From positions 1-39,984 of the forward strand of contig DASXVO010000024.1 of the NCBI GenBank assembly GCA_036504215.1: a stretch of 39,984 nt of DNA, read 5' to 3'. The number at the start of each line of letters is the position of its first letter. Within the stretch, counting starts at the first letter, position 1. Shown piece by piece: positions 16,259 to 24,289 of this stretch. A program made the translations under genes and the position numbers. Source of the stretch: Vicinamibacterales bacterium (GTDB lineage Bacteria > Acidobacteriota > Vicinamibacteria > Vicinamibacterales > Fen-181). The notes below the pieces were generated by a model. The model was given only the letters and a program-made list of their open reading frames with translations, did no database searches and was not told the origin of the DNA.

Positions 16259-17641
16259 TCACATCCCGAACGACTTCAGCTTGCCGAGCAACTCCCCGAG
16301 ATCGAACCTGGTGCCCACGACGAACCGAAGGTCCGCGTCGCCCTTGAAGCCCCGCCTGACGTTCGCGTCGAAGCCCACCTGGAATGGCGCGTCCGGCAGC
16401 TTCAGTCGCCCCTCGACCGCCAGGCGCCACTCGGTGCCGAACGACTCCCACTTGCCGGCCGTCACATGGAGATAGCTGATGAGTTCCGGCGCGGTGTCCG
16501 GAGTCTGGTTGAGGCGGTAGTGGCCCAGGCCGACGCCGAACGACCAGAACTTGTAGACGCTGGTGTCGGTCGCCTTGCCTTGATCCTGGCCGACGATGGT
16601 GCTGATGCCGAACTTGGCGACGGGTGCGACAAACAGCGCGTTGCGCTGGTGATCGTGCGTCCACGCCCAGGCATCCGAGTAGAGCGGCGCGTAGATGCCG
16701 ACCTGGATCGTGGCGGCCTTGCGCGAATCCACGAAGCCGGCCGCTGTGGAAGAGGACGAGGTCGTCGCGCCGGTCTTTGCCGCCGTCGATGGGGGGGCCG
16801 CAGCCGTCGCCTGCGGCACGACCGGAACCGCCGTGAGCCGGGTGTCGAAGAACGTGTTCAACTGCCTGAACGACAACCTGCCGCTTGGTCCTCCCTCGCA
16901 CGCGTTTCCACCCTTGCGCCTCTCTCCGCCCTCGCATGGCTGTCCGCGGCTTGGGTTCTGCCCGGAGGCGCCGCGCTCCCGTCCCGATTTCTCGAGCGCG
17001 TACGGGTCCGCGGCCTGCCACCAATTCTTGTCCAGCGTGAACGACAGCACCAGATCCTGACGCGAGAAGTCCTCGGCATCGTTCGAGAAGACCACGCCTC
17101 CCGTGAAGTAGGCGTGCACGCGGCCCCAGTCGCCGGACGTGGCGACCGGATACTGGTAGGGCGTGCTGACGGGCGTGTCGCCGTCGAACACCTCGACCTC
17201 CACAACCTGGCCGGCCATCAGCGGCTGCGGGAACTGCGCCGCGAAGATCGCCGTGTCCTTGTCGACGTTCGCCACTACCCGCTGATAGAACACGGCCGTG
17301 GTGGTCGGATCGCTCTTCCGGTCCTGAGGAGGCCGCACGATCACCACCACGGTCCGCTTCTTCTGAGCGGCCTCCGGACTCGCGGGAGACTGCCCGGCTG
17401 TCTTGGCCGAATTGTCGGTTCTGGCCGCCTCCTTCGCCTCTGTCGGCTTCTTCAGGACCGGGCTCACGTGCCCGCTCACCGACCGCGCCCCCTCCCGCAG
17501 GGGAATCTGCAGCTCAACTACGGCAGACTTCGTGTCGTCGACCGTAGCACCTGCGCCCGACGAGGCTGCAACGCACAACACGAGGATCAAGATGACGCCG
17601 GATGCACGAGAACGTCGCCGACGACACGCAGCACATCTCAT
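16259..17641 (-). CDS. exported protein of unknown function
   Basis: A 460-residue protein with a signal peptide (RRRRSRASG then [17 protein letters not shown]). The ATG at 17641 has a strong AGGAGG site 4-9 bases upstream. No domain is recognised with certainty. The middle has a beta-rich part ([10 protein letters not shown]..., [13 protein letters not shown]) and the C-terminal part (from about residue 335) repeats alternating hydrophobic strands ([34 protein letters not shown]) like an outer-membrane barrel or barrel-associated domain. Between them lies a low-complexity, Gly/Arg-rich stretch with two CEGG motifs (about 16880-16985) that looks like an insertion, and an Ala/Thr/Ser linker. 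It is divergent from the [FeFe]-like sensor gene, whose only ATG overlaps its start codon. Confidence 0.7.
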   Translation of the reverse strand: MRCAACRRRRSRASGVILILVLCVAASSGAGATVDDTKSAVVELQIPLREGARSVSGHVSPVLKKPTEAKEAARTDNSAKTAGQSPASPEAAQKKRTVVVIVRPPQDRKSDPTTTAVFYQRVVANVDKDTAIFAAQFPQPLMAGQVVEVEVFDGDTPVSTPYQYPVATSGDWGRVHAYFTGGVVFSNDAEDFSRQDLVLSFTLDKNWWQAADPYALEKSGRERGASGQNPSRGQPCEGGERRKGGNACEGGPSGRLSFRQLNTFFDTRLTAVPVVPQATAAAPPSTAAKTGATTSSSSTAAGFVDSRKAATIQVGIYAPLYSDAWAWTHDHQRNALFVAPVAKFGISTIVGQDQGKATDTSVYKFWSFGVGLGHYRLNQTPDTAPELISYLHVTAGKWESFGTEWRLAVEGRLKLPDAPFQVGFDANVRRGFKGDADLRFVVGTRFDLGELLGKLKSFGM

Positions 17642-20105
17642 GGAACCTCCTGGTCGCTCGACGTGGCCGCCTGCGGCCGGTGGACGGAGCGCACGCGCTG
17701 TCCGGGCGCACGCAGGCGCACCACGGGACAACGTCGCAAGGAGAGGATGCTCGGGCCGAGAATACTCCCCCAGCGGCCCGCCGGTTGCACACAAAGCGAC
17801 GAGCGTACGGCCAGCGATCGCGCCCGTCGCGTCCGGTCCCTTCGTTTCAAGTCCATCCATTCCACCAAACGGATCCACGCGGCTACAGTCTGGACGACGG
17901 CTCGATCACAACACCTGCATTGGCTGCGGTCAGTGCCTCGACAAGTGCACGCACCACGCCCGTCGAGCCCTGGATGATTCGGAGCGGTTCTTCTCCGATC
18001 TGGCCGCCGGTGTGCCGATGGTCGCAATCGTCGCGCCGGCTGTCGCAGCGGTGTTCCCCGGTGAATGGCTTCGGCTGAACGACTGGCTCCGTAAACTCGG
18101 GGTCGCCGCGGCATTCGACGTGAGTTTTGGCGCCGAACTCACCGTCAAGTCCTACCTGGAACACATCGCCGCCAATCGCCCGAAGGCCGTCATCGCGCAG
18201 CCGTGTCCGGCCCTGGTCACCTGGATCGAGCTGTTCAAGCCCGAGCTGATTCCGCATCTGGCGCCCGCCGACAGCCCGATGATCCACACCGCGAAGATGG
18301 TGCGGCGCTTCTATCCTCGGTACCAGGGCCACCGGATCGTCGTCCTCAGCCCGTGCGTCGCGAAGCGGCGCGAATTCGACGAGGTCGGCATCGGCGACTA
18401 CAACGTCACCTTCACCTCGGTGGTCGCGCGGCTGGAACGAGATGGCCGCCGCCTCACGGAGTTCCCGGAGACGGACTACGACAACCCGCCCGCCGAACGT
18501 GCGGTCCTCTTCTCGACGCCCGGCGGATTGCTCGAGACCGCAAAACGCTGGAACCCCGACGTGGGCACCATCGCCCGGAAGATCGAAGGTCCTCACAGCG
18601 TCTACCGATACCTCGAGCACCTCCCCGAGTCGCTTCGGGAAGGCGTGAACCCGTTGTTGATCGATTGCCTGAACTGCGAGTTGGGATGCAACGGCGGCCC
18701 CGGCACCCCGAACCGCACCGTTTCCCAGGACAAGGTGGAGGCGGCGGTTGCGAGCCGCGCGCGAACGATGCGCGACCGGTACGCGGCCGAATGCGGCGGG
18801 TCGTCACAGGAGGCCCAGCACGCCGCCGTTCTGGTGCAGATCGACAAGCACTGGGAACCCGGTCTCTACGGCCGCACCTACACGGATCGCAGTTCGAACG
18901 CCCGGTGGCGCCGGCCGAGCGAACAGGAAGTGCAGGCGATCTACCGCGCGCTCGAGAAGGTCGACGACCGGGACGTGCTCGACTGCGGCAGTTGTGGGTA
19001 CGGCAGTTGTCGCGAGATGGCAGTTGCCCTGCACAACGGCTTGAATCGCCCGGAGAACTGCCGGCTCCTCAAACAGCGACGCGCGGCGCGCGCGGTGGAA
19101 GATGGCGCGGCCGGCGTCAAGCGGCTCGGCGACCAGGCACAGGAGTTGAGCGTCGCCGTCCAACAGGTCGGTGGTGCCGTCTCGCGCATCGAGCACACGG
19201 CGCAGCAGGCCCTCACCGACGCCCACAAGGGCCACCAGGCGGCGGTGCGGGTGGCCGACGCGGTTCGTGTGCTCGCCGAGGCCGGCGGAGCGATCGCGGG
19301 CTTCTCGACGACGGTGCAGCGAATCGCGGCGCAGACGCGGCTGCTCGCGTTGAATGCGACGATTGAAGCCGCGCGCGCCGGCGAGGCCGGGAGGGGCTTC
19401 GCTGTCGTCGCGAGCGAGGTGAAGGAACTCGCGGGCGCGTCTGCAGGAGCGGCCACCGAGATCGCCCGGCGCGTCGAAGAGATCCAACTGGGTTCGACCG
19501 CGGCCGGACGGCTCGTCGACGAGTTGGCGTCGGCCACCAACAGCATCACGTCCTCGCAGAGCGCCATCGCGTCCGACGTGGCAGACCAGGCGCGCGTGCT
19601 CCGCGAGATGAACGACGATGTGGCTGCCCTGGCGCAGGAAGCCGACTGCCAGCCTTCCTTCCTCCAGCCGCCAACCGCCCGCCGGTCCGATGACGAACCG
19701 TTCCTGCGCCCCCTCTTGTCACAGACGCCCGCAAACACCGGCGAGTTGCGCCAACGGGCACCCGCGCGTAGGATCAGGCTGAACAAAGAGGAGAATGGGC
19801 ATGGCCACGATCCTGATGATCGACGACGACGCCGACCTCGTGGCGGCAGCGAAGATCGTGCTGGAGGCGAAGGGGCACGCCTTTCACGCGGCGCCGAATG
19901 GCGAGGTCGGCCTGCGGCGCGTGAAGGAGATCAGCCCGGACCTGATCATCCTCGACGTGATGATGGACCGCTATACGGAGGGCTTTCGCGTGTCCCAGTT
20001 GCTGCGCGATCCCGCGGAGACCTCCGAGTACGCCGCCTACCGACAGGTGCCGATCCTGGTGCTGACCTCGATCCACCGGACCACACCGTATCGCTTCGGT
20101 CCTGA
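17640..20105 (+). CDS. [FeFe]-hydrogenase-like sensor fused to a methyl-accepting chemotaxis domain
   Basis: Domains in order: one 4Fe-4S motif [11 protein letters not shown] (Cys93-Cys103, counted from ATG 17640); an H-cluster domain with Cys189 (AQPCPAL), Cys239 (SPCVAKR) and Cys346/Cys350 ([11 protein letters not shown]), all four ligand positions kept; a small Fe-S domain with CGSCGYGSC (Cys449-Cys457); and a chemotaxis-receptor signalling helix pair with [31 protein letters not shown]. The proton-relay cysteine of catalytic enzymes (first Cys of TSCCP) is replaced by proline, as in sensory members. There is no membrane segment, so it is cytoplasmic. The start is doubtful: no ATG, GTG, TTG or CTG lies in frame between 17640 and Cys93, residues 1-85 look non-coding, and the usual second ferredoxin cluster is missing. 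The frame also runs 300 bases into the next gene. Truncation or frameshifts are likely. Confidence 0.78.
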   Translation: MEPPGRSTWPPAAGGRSARAVRAHAGAPRDNVARRGCSGREYSPSGPPVAHKATSVRPAIAPVASGPFVSSPSIPPNGSTRLQSGRRLDHNTCIGCGQCLDKCTHHARRALDDSERFFSDLAAGVPMVAIVAPAVAAVFPGEWLRLNDWLRKLGVAAAFDVSFGAELTVKSYLEHIAANRPKAVIAQPCPALVTWIELFKPELIPHLAPADSPMIHTAKMVRRFYPRYQGHRIVVLSPCVAKRREFDEVGIGDYNVTFTSVVARLERDGRRLTEFPETDYDNPPAERAVLFSTPGGLLETAKRWNPDVGTIARKIEGPHSVYRYLEHLPESLREGVNPLLIDCLNCELGCNGGPGTPNRTVSQDKVEAAVASRARTMRDRYAAECGGSSQEAQHAAVLVQIDKHWEPGLYGRTYTDRSSNARWRRPSEQEVQAIYRALEKVDDRDVLDCGSCGYGSCREMAVALHNGLNRPENCRLLKQRRAARAVEDGAAGVKRLGDQAQELSVAVQQVGGAVSRIEHTAQQALTDAHKGHQAAVRVADAVRVLAEAGGAIAGFSTTVQRIAAQTRLLALNATIEAARAGEAGRGFAVVASEVKELAGASAGAATEIARRVEEIQLGSTAAGRLVDELASATNSITSSQSAIASDVADQARVLREMNDDVAALAQEADCQPSFLQPPTARRSDDEPFLRPLLSQTPANTGELRQRAPARRIRLNKEENGHGHDPDDRRRRRPRGGSEDRAGGEGARLSRGAEWRGRPAAREGDQPGPDHPRRDDGPLYGGLSRVPVAARSRGDLRVRRLPTGADPGADLDPPDHTVSLRS

Positions 20106-20211
20106 CGAGAAATCACTGCCGGTGGACGCGTTCCTCGAGAAGCCGACCCCCCCGGATCGGCTGCTGGCCACGATCGACGAGTTGCTGCGCAAGGTGCCGG
20201 CACGTCGGTAG
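19801..20211 (+). CDS. single-domain response regulator
   Basis: A 136-residue receiver domain with no output domain. IDDD at the N-terminus supplies the acidic pocket, Asp52 in IILDVMMD is the phosphorylation site, and the lysine is in DAFLEKP. The segment between them is longer than usual ([32 protein letters not shown]), as in receiver proteins found beside Hdr and hydrogenase genes in anaerobes (from memory). I prefer ATG 19801, seven bases after AGAGGAG, over ATG 19795, which is too close. It lies between the H-cluster/chemotaxis sensor and the kinase, so it could relay their signal by protein contact instead of by binding DNA. Confidence 0.88.
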   Translation: MATILMIDDDADLVAAAKIVLEAKGHAFHAAPNGEVGLRRVKEISPDLIILDVMMDRYTEGFRVSQLLRDPAETSEYAAYRQVPILVLTSIHRTTPYRFGPDEKSLPVDAFLEKPTPPDRLLATIDELLRKVPARR

Positions 20212-20225
20212 GTCGAGGTGCGCGC

Positions 20226-20969
20226 ATGGCCACATCCACGCCGGCGATCCGGAGCCGCGACCGTGACGGCGCCGTTGGCGAAATGGCCCGGTTCATCCGC
20301 ATCGTGGCCCACGACCTCCGTGCGCCGGTGACGGTCACGAGGACGATGCTGTCGGTGCTGGCGCAGGGCTACGCCGGGCCGCTCGGCCCGCCCCAGGCCG
20401 ACCTGGTTGGCCGTGTCGAACGCCGCCTCGAGTTCCTGCAGACGCTGATTGACGATCTGCTCGATCTGGCGTCGGCCCAGGTCCGGCTGGAGGACGACGT
20501 CGAGCGTCGCTGCCGCGGCTCGGCCCTCGATGATCGCGTCAGCAGCGCCTGCGCTCGTATCGAGGCGGCGGCGCGCGAGACACGCACCGCGCTCCACTGC
20601 GGCACGTGTCCGGAGCCGGTCGTCGTCGCGGCCGAGCCCGACGAACTCGACCTCGTGCTGGACAACCTCCTGAGCAATGCCGTGAAGTACGCCCCCGGTG
20701 GTGAGGTGCGCGTGTCGGTGGCCCGGTCGGACGACGTCGGACGACTCGTCGTCGCCGACGACGGCATCGGCATCCCCGAGGGGGCGCATCCCAGGTTGTT
20801 CGAGGGATTCTTTCGCGCGGCCAACGCGAAGGCCATCGAGCCGCAGGGCACTGGCCTGGGCCTGGCCATCGTGAAGGCCGTCGTCGACCGTCGCGGCGGC
20901 ACGATCGACGTGGAGAGCACCGAAGGCGAGGGAACCACGGTCACCCTTCGGCTACCGCTCGGCGTGTAG
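20226..20969 (+). CDS. cytoplasmic sensor histidine kinase without sensor domain
   Basis: A 247-residue kinase core: dimerisation/phosphoacceptor helix with His29 in VAHDLRAPV, then the ATPase domain with NLLSNAVKYAP (N box), DDGIGIP (G1) and [10 protein letters not shown] (G2). There is no transmembrane segment and no PAS or GAF domain; only about 20 residues precede the helix. Its input must come from a partner, most simply the upstream H-cluster/chemotaxis protein or the receiver protein 14 bases before it. Its last 18 bases overlap tail-to-tail with the hydrogenase protease gene on the other strand. Confidence 0.88.
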   Translation: MATSTPAIRSRDRDGAVGEMARFIRIVAHDLRAPVTVTRTMLSVLAQGYAGPLGPPQADLVGRVERRLEFLQTLIDDLLDLASAQVRLEDDVERRCRGSALDDRVSSACARIEAAARETRTALHCGTCPEPVVVAAEPDELDLVLDNLLSNAVKYAPGGEVRVSVARSDDVGRLVVADDGIGIPEGAHPRLFEGFFRAANAKAIEPQGTGLGLAIVKAVVDRRGGTIDVESTEGEGTTVTLRLPLGV

Positions 20970-21419
20970 CCGGTCGTGGATCGTCCGCGCGAGGCGTGGG
21001 ACGGCGGCGGCGACGTCGGGGAACAGGCCTTCCTCGATTCGCAGCGTGTCGGCCGCCTGGATTCCGTAGATCTCGACGGTTTGCGGCATCGGCACGCCCG
21101 AGACGCGCGCAAACTCGAAGGCGTCAGCCAGCGTGATGTCGTGGGCGCCGACCAGCCGTGCCGCGCCGGGGACCCGCTCCATCGTCAGCTCACGGATCTC
21201 TCCTGGAACCCCTCCAGGCACGTCGAGGCAGTCCACGATCACGGCGTGATCCGCGCCGGCCAGCAGGTCGATCAGTTCGAAGCCTGCGCGCGTGCTGGTC
21301 AGGACGCGAACTCCCGGTACTGGATCATCGGTGAGCAGCCGCTCGACCTCCTCCGCCACGCGCAATCCAACGGCATCGTCGTAGCGCAGCGGGTTGCCCA
21401 GGCCGAGGACGATGGTCAT
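20952..21419 (-). CDS. [NiFe]-hydrogenase maturation endopeptidase (HyaD/HycI family)
   Basis: A 155-residue protease that removes the C-terminal peptide of the hydrogenase large subunit after nickel insertion. GLGNPLRYDDAVGLRVAEE is the family's N-terminal signature, with the acidic nickel-sensing residue in the DD pair; DCLD and GAHDITLAD follow. Length is typical. The ATG overlaps the stop of the qmoC-like gene (ATGA), which fixes the start. It is the last gene of the hydrogenase operon, and its substrate is most likely the large subunit encoded at 24290, which has a 26-residue tail after the last metal-binding motif. The general hypABCDEF maturation genes are not in the window. Confidence 0.9.
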   Translation of the reverse strand: MTIVLGLGNPLRYDDAVGLRVAEEVERLLTDDPVPGVRVLTSTRAGFELIDLLAGADHAVIVDCLDVPGGVPGEIRELTMERVPGAARLVGAHDITLADAFEFARVSGVPMPQTVEIYGIQAADTLRIEEGLFPDVAAAVPRLARTIHDRLHAER

Positions 21420-22603
21420 CGGGCAACCGCATGGGCGTGGCGCGTCACCGGCGCGGGGGCCGGCTGACTGGCCTGCGCGGTCTCGCGCACCGAGACGAGG
21501 TACTGGGCCACCGGCCGATACGCCAGGTGGTTCCACTTGCCGAAGGGGACCTCGACCACGAGCATGGGTACGGCGATCATCAGGTGTACGACGTAGAGGA
21601 TGTACGTCGGCCATGGCAGGTCGAGCAGCCGCACGGCGTGGAGCGCGATCCCCGAGAGTGCGGTCATGAACAGCAGGACGAGGAACATCCAGTCGGAGAA
21701 GTGGGAGAACCGATGATCTTGCTCATCCTTCTTCAGACGGCTGCGCATCGCCAGCAGCGTGACGCCGAGCAGGACCGCCGTGGCGTAGTAGCCGAAGATG
21801 GCGGTGTAGTGGAACTCCGCGCCCTCCCTCTGGAAGGCCGGCAGGAAGACGATGACCAGCAGGAACATCGTGGCGTAACCGGTGACGAGCAGGAAATGGC
21901 GGAGCCATCGACCGCGCGCGTCGTTGTCGCACTGGAGCCACCGCTTTTGCGTGGCGCCGTGGACGAGGATCTCGTAGGCCTTGCCGAGCCAGATCGACGC
22001 CGGTGTCTTCAGGCTGCCGTACCCCTTGCGGACGAAGAGCACCATGCGAAGCGCATTGATGCCGAGGAGCAGGCCGAGCAGGCCGGCAAGCGCCCAGTCG
22101 GCGTAGTGGACGACGCCGGTCGGCGCGAACAGGTCGAGGCGCACGTGTTCGAGCGCGCTGGTATTGATCGCCGAGAAGCCGAACGATGCGCCCAGCCAGC
22201 CGGGCACCAGGAAGAGAGCCAGGACGAAGAGCGCGACGACGGCCAGGAGACCGACCTCCCAGGCCTCCGAGAGGTAGAGCCGTTTCGACAGGCCCGTCCA
22301 ATCGTACTTGCTGACGAGCCATCGTCTCGTGGCCATCATCAGCTCGCCCGGCTCGGCGTCGCGCGGGCAGGTCGACGAGCAGGTGCCGCAGTAGTAGCAG
22401 AGCCACGGCTCGGGCGATTCGAGCAATCGGTCCGAGAGCCCGACCTGCAGGTAGCGGATGATCTTCCGGGGGAACACGGTATCCCCTTTCGAGAGCCCGC
22501 AGACGGCCGTGCAGTTGCCGCAACTGAAGCACCGGCCCAGCGTGTCGCCGCCGAACGCGGCCAGTTCGGAGGAGAGGGCCGGGTCCATTCGGTAGTGCTG
22601 CAT
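21416..22603 (-). CDS. qmoC: QmoC-like membrane subunit (HdrC fused to cytochrome b)
   Basis: A 395-residue protein, about QmoC length. Residues 1-100 are an HdrC-like domain with two 4Fe-4S motifs: CFSCGNCTAVC (Cys25-Cys35) and CYYCGTCSSTCP (Cys69-Cys79). The rest has about six transmembrane helices and resembles HdrE/NarI-type cytochrome b, with histidines at VVHYADW, RHFLL, HFSDW, HLMIAVP and KWNHLAYRP available for haem or quinone binding. QmoC exchanges electrons between cytoplasmic HdrA-like flavoproteins and menaquinone. The ATG at 22603 has AGGGAG upstream. It overlaps the protease gene by 4 bases and follows the winged-helix gene by 2. A conventional HdrC would lack the membrane part. 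Confidence 0.88.
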   Translation of the reverse strand: MQHYRMDPALSSELAAFGGDTLGRCFSCGNCTAVCGLSKGDTVFPRKIIRYLQVGLSDRLLESPEPWLCYYCGTCSSTCPRDAEPGELMMATRRWLVSKYDWTGLSKRLYLSEAWEVGLLAVVALFVLALFLVPGWLGASFGFSAINTSALEHVRLDLFAPTGVVHYADWALAGLLGLLLGINALRMVLFVRKGYGSLKTPASIWLGKAYEILVHGATQKRWLQCDNDARGRWLRHFLLVTGYATMFLLVIVFLPAFQREGAEFHYTAIFGYYATAVLLGVTLLAMRSRLKKDEQDHRFSHFSDWMFLVLLFMTALSGIALHAVRLLDLPWPTYILYVVHLMIAVPMLVVEVPFGKWNHLAYRPVAQYLVSVRETAQASQPAPAPVTRHAHAVAR

Positions 22604-22605
22604 GG

Positions 22606-22917
22606 TCAGGCTCCCTTCAGCGTGTAGAGCAGGTATCCGTTCTGCTCGGGGCCGTCGAGCACCTCGCCGTATCGTCGCATCGCCATCAGGTGCCACATCA
22701 CGATCGGCGCCGGCAGGTTGCATTCCTTGGTGAGCTGCGGCACGGTGCGAGGGCCGTTCCTCAGCGCCGCCCGCAAGGCCTTGTAGACCTTCTGCTGCTC
22801 GTTGAAGTACTCCTTGAGTTCCTTCGAGATGCCGCCCCTCCACTCGCGGAGGCTGTCGATTGGCCGTTTCGCCTTTGGCGCTGCGGCGGGCGTCGGGGTC
22901 GTCGTTTCGGGGCTCAT
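22606..22917 (-). CDS. small winged-helix protein inside the hydrogenase operon
   Basis: A 103-residue protein. After a Thr/Pro/Ala-rich tail, residues 40-100 form a likely winged helix-turn-helix: VYKALRAALRNGPRTVPQLT, ECNLPAPIVMWHLMAMRRYG and a beta wing EVLDG...GYLLYTLKG. The fold is of the ArsR/MarR type, so it may bind DNA and autoregulate the operon, or act as a small structural adaptor. No metal-binding cysteine pair of ArsR is present; the only cysteine is in ECNLPAP. GGAGG lies 7 bases before ATG 22917. It sits exactly between the qmoA-like and qmoC-like genes, so it is co-expressed with the complex. Confidence 0.75.
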   Translation of the reverse strand: MSPETTTPTPAAAPKAKRPIDSLREWRGGISKELKEYFNEQQKVYKALRAALRNGPRTVPQLTKECNLPAPIVMWHLMAMRRYGEVLDGPEQNGYLLYTLKGA

Positions 22918-22943
22918 CGTCGTTCCTCCGAGGGGGAGCTGTC

Positions 22944-24260
22944 TCACACCGCCACGGCGACCGGGCGCGACGAGCGCCACCGGTAGCGCTTGAGGTAGTT
23001 GGCGGCGGCCATAGCCGCCTCGCCGGCCTCGACGATCGCGTCGGGGATGTCCTTGGGACCCGCGGCGACACCGCACACGAACGCGCCCGGCATCGTCGTG
23101 AAGGAGGGATTGAGCTTGATCTCCGGCGTCTGGACGAAGCCGTCGGCGGCTTCCTCGATGTCGATGACGCCCGCGGCATGCCACGCCGGGATGAGCCCCT
23201 GGCTGAGCACGACCAGATCGTAGCGGTGCTCGTCCACGCGCCCACCCTCGTCGAGCAACTCGACACGCAGCAGCAGGTCGAAGTTCTCGACCTCGGTGAT
23301 GCGCGCCACCTTGCCCTTGACCACCTTGACGCCCTCGGTGACGGCGCGCCGGTAGAACTGCTCGTAGCCCTTGCCGAAGGCGCGGATGTCCATGTAGTAG
23401 AGCGCGACGTCGACGTCGTGGATGTAGTGGCGGAGCAGCAACGCCTGCTTGAGCGCGTACATACAGCAGACGCGCGAGCAGTACGGCACGCCGAGCGATC
23501 GGTCGCGGCTGCCCGCGCACTGAATGTAGGCGATCGACTTCGGGATCTTGCCGTCGGCCGGGCGCAGGACGCGCCCGTAGGGCCCGTTGCTCGACTGGAT
23601 CCGTTCCATCGCGAGCGGGCTCATGACATTGGGCAGCGTGCCGCCGTACTCCGGCTTGGCGCCCATGGACAGGATCTCGAGGCCGGTCGCGACGATCACC
23701 GTGCCGACGTCCACGGTGACCATGCGCGCCTCGGCGGTGAAATCGAGGCAGTTGGTCGGGCAGACCTTCTCGCACTTTCCGCAGAAGATGCAGTGTTCGA
23801 CGTCGAGCACCGCCTTCTGTGGAATGGCGTTGCCGTGCGGGATGTAGATGGCGCGGCGCGCGCCGAGGCCGTAGTCGAATTCGTGCGGCACCTCGATGGG
23901 GCACGCCAGCTCGCACTCGTCGCATCCGATGCAGGTCTCCTCGTGCAGGTAGCGCGGCTTGCACTCGAGCTCCGCGCGGAAGCCCGAACCCACCGGCTCG
24001 ACCTGGCGCACCTCGGTGTAGGTCTGCAGACGGATGCGCGGGTGGTGCGCCGATTCCGCCATGCGAGGCGTGCAGATGCAACTCGAGCAGTCGAGCGTGG
24101 GGAACACCTTGTTCAACCCCACCATGACGCCGCCAATCGACGGCGTCCGCTCCACGAGCAGCACCTCGAATCCCTGCTCGCCGAGGTCGAGCGCCGCCTG
24201 CATACCTGCGATGCCGCCGCCGATGACGAGCGCGTCGTACCGGTCCCGGATATCAGCCAT
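22944..24260 (-). CDS. qmoA: QmoA/HdrA-like flavoprotein
   Basis: A 438-residue FAD protein with the length and domain order of QmoA. ALVIGGGIAGMQAALDLGEQ near the N-terminus binds the FAD ADP part. LDCSSCICTPRM follows, then two 4Fe-4S motifs CIGCDECELACP and CIFCGKCEKVCP around residues 120-185. CAGSRD and CSRVCCMYALKQA occur in the second half, and the C-terminal GAFVCGVAAGPKDIPDAIVEA completes the FAD fold. It would pass electrons between the hydrogenase module and the membrane subunit. It is distinct from the larger HdrA-like protein at 27356; the two together resemble the QmoA/QmoB pair. The start has GGAG upstream, and the stop is 26 bases before the winged-helix gene. Confidence 0.87.
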   Translation of the reverse strand: MADIRDRYDALVIGGGIAGMQAALDLGEQGFEVLLVERTPSIGGVMVGLNKVFPTLDCSSCICTPRMAESAHHPRIRLQTYTEVRQVEPVGSGFRAELECKPRYLHEETCIGCDECELACPIEVPHEFDYGLGARRAIYIPHGNAIPQKAVLDVEHCIFCGKCEKVCPTNCLDFTAEARMVTVDVGTVIVATGLEILSMGAKPEYGGTLPNVMSPLAMERIQSSNGPYGRVLRPADGKIPKSIAYIQCAGSRDRSLGVPYCSRVCCMYALKQALLLRHYIHDVDVALYYMDIRAFGKGYEQFYRRAVTEGVKVVKGKVARITEVENFDLLLRVELLDEGGRVDEHRYDLVVLSQGLIPAWHAAGVIDIEEAADGFVQTPEIKLNPSFTTMPGAFVCGVAAGPKDIPDAIVEAGEAAMAAANYLKRYRWRSSRPVAVAV

Positions 24261-24289
24261 CGTCGTTGCTCCGCCCGGCAAGCCGGGTC

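Noticed and set aside
17602-18078. Alternative frame [17 protein letters not shown] as the true start of the H-cluster sensor
   Set aside because: It lacks a cysteine motif and leaves the coding frame before the iron-sulfur site; it would need a frameshift to join.
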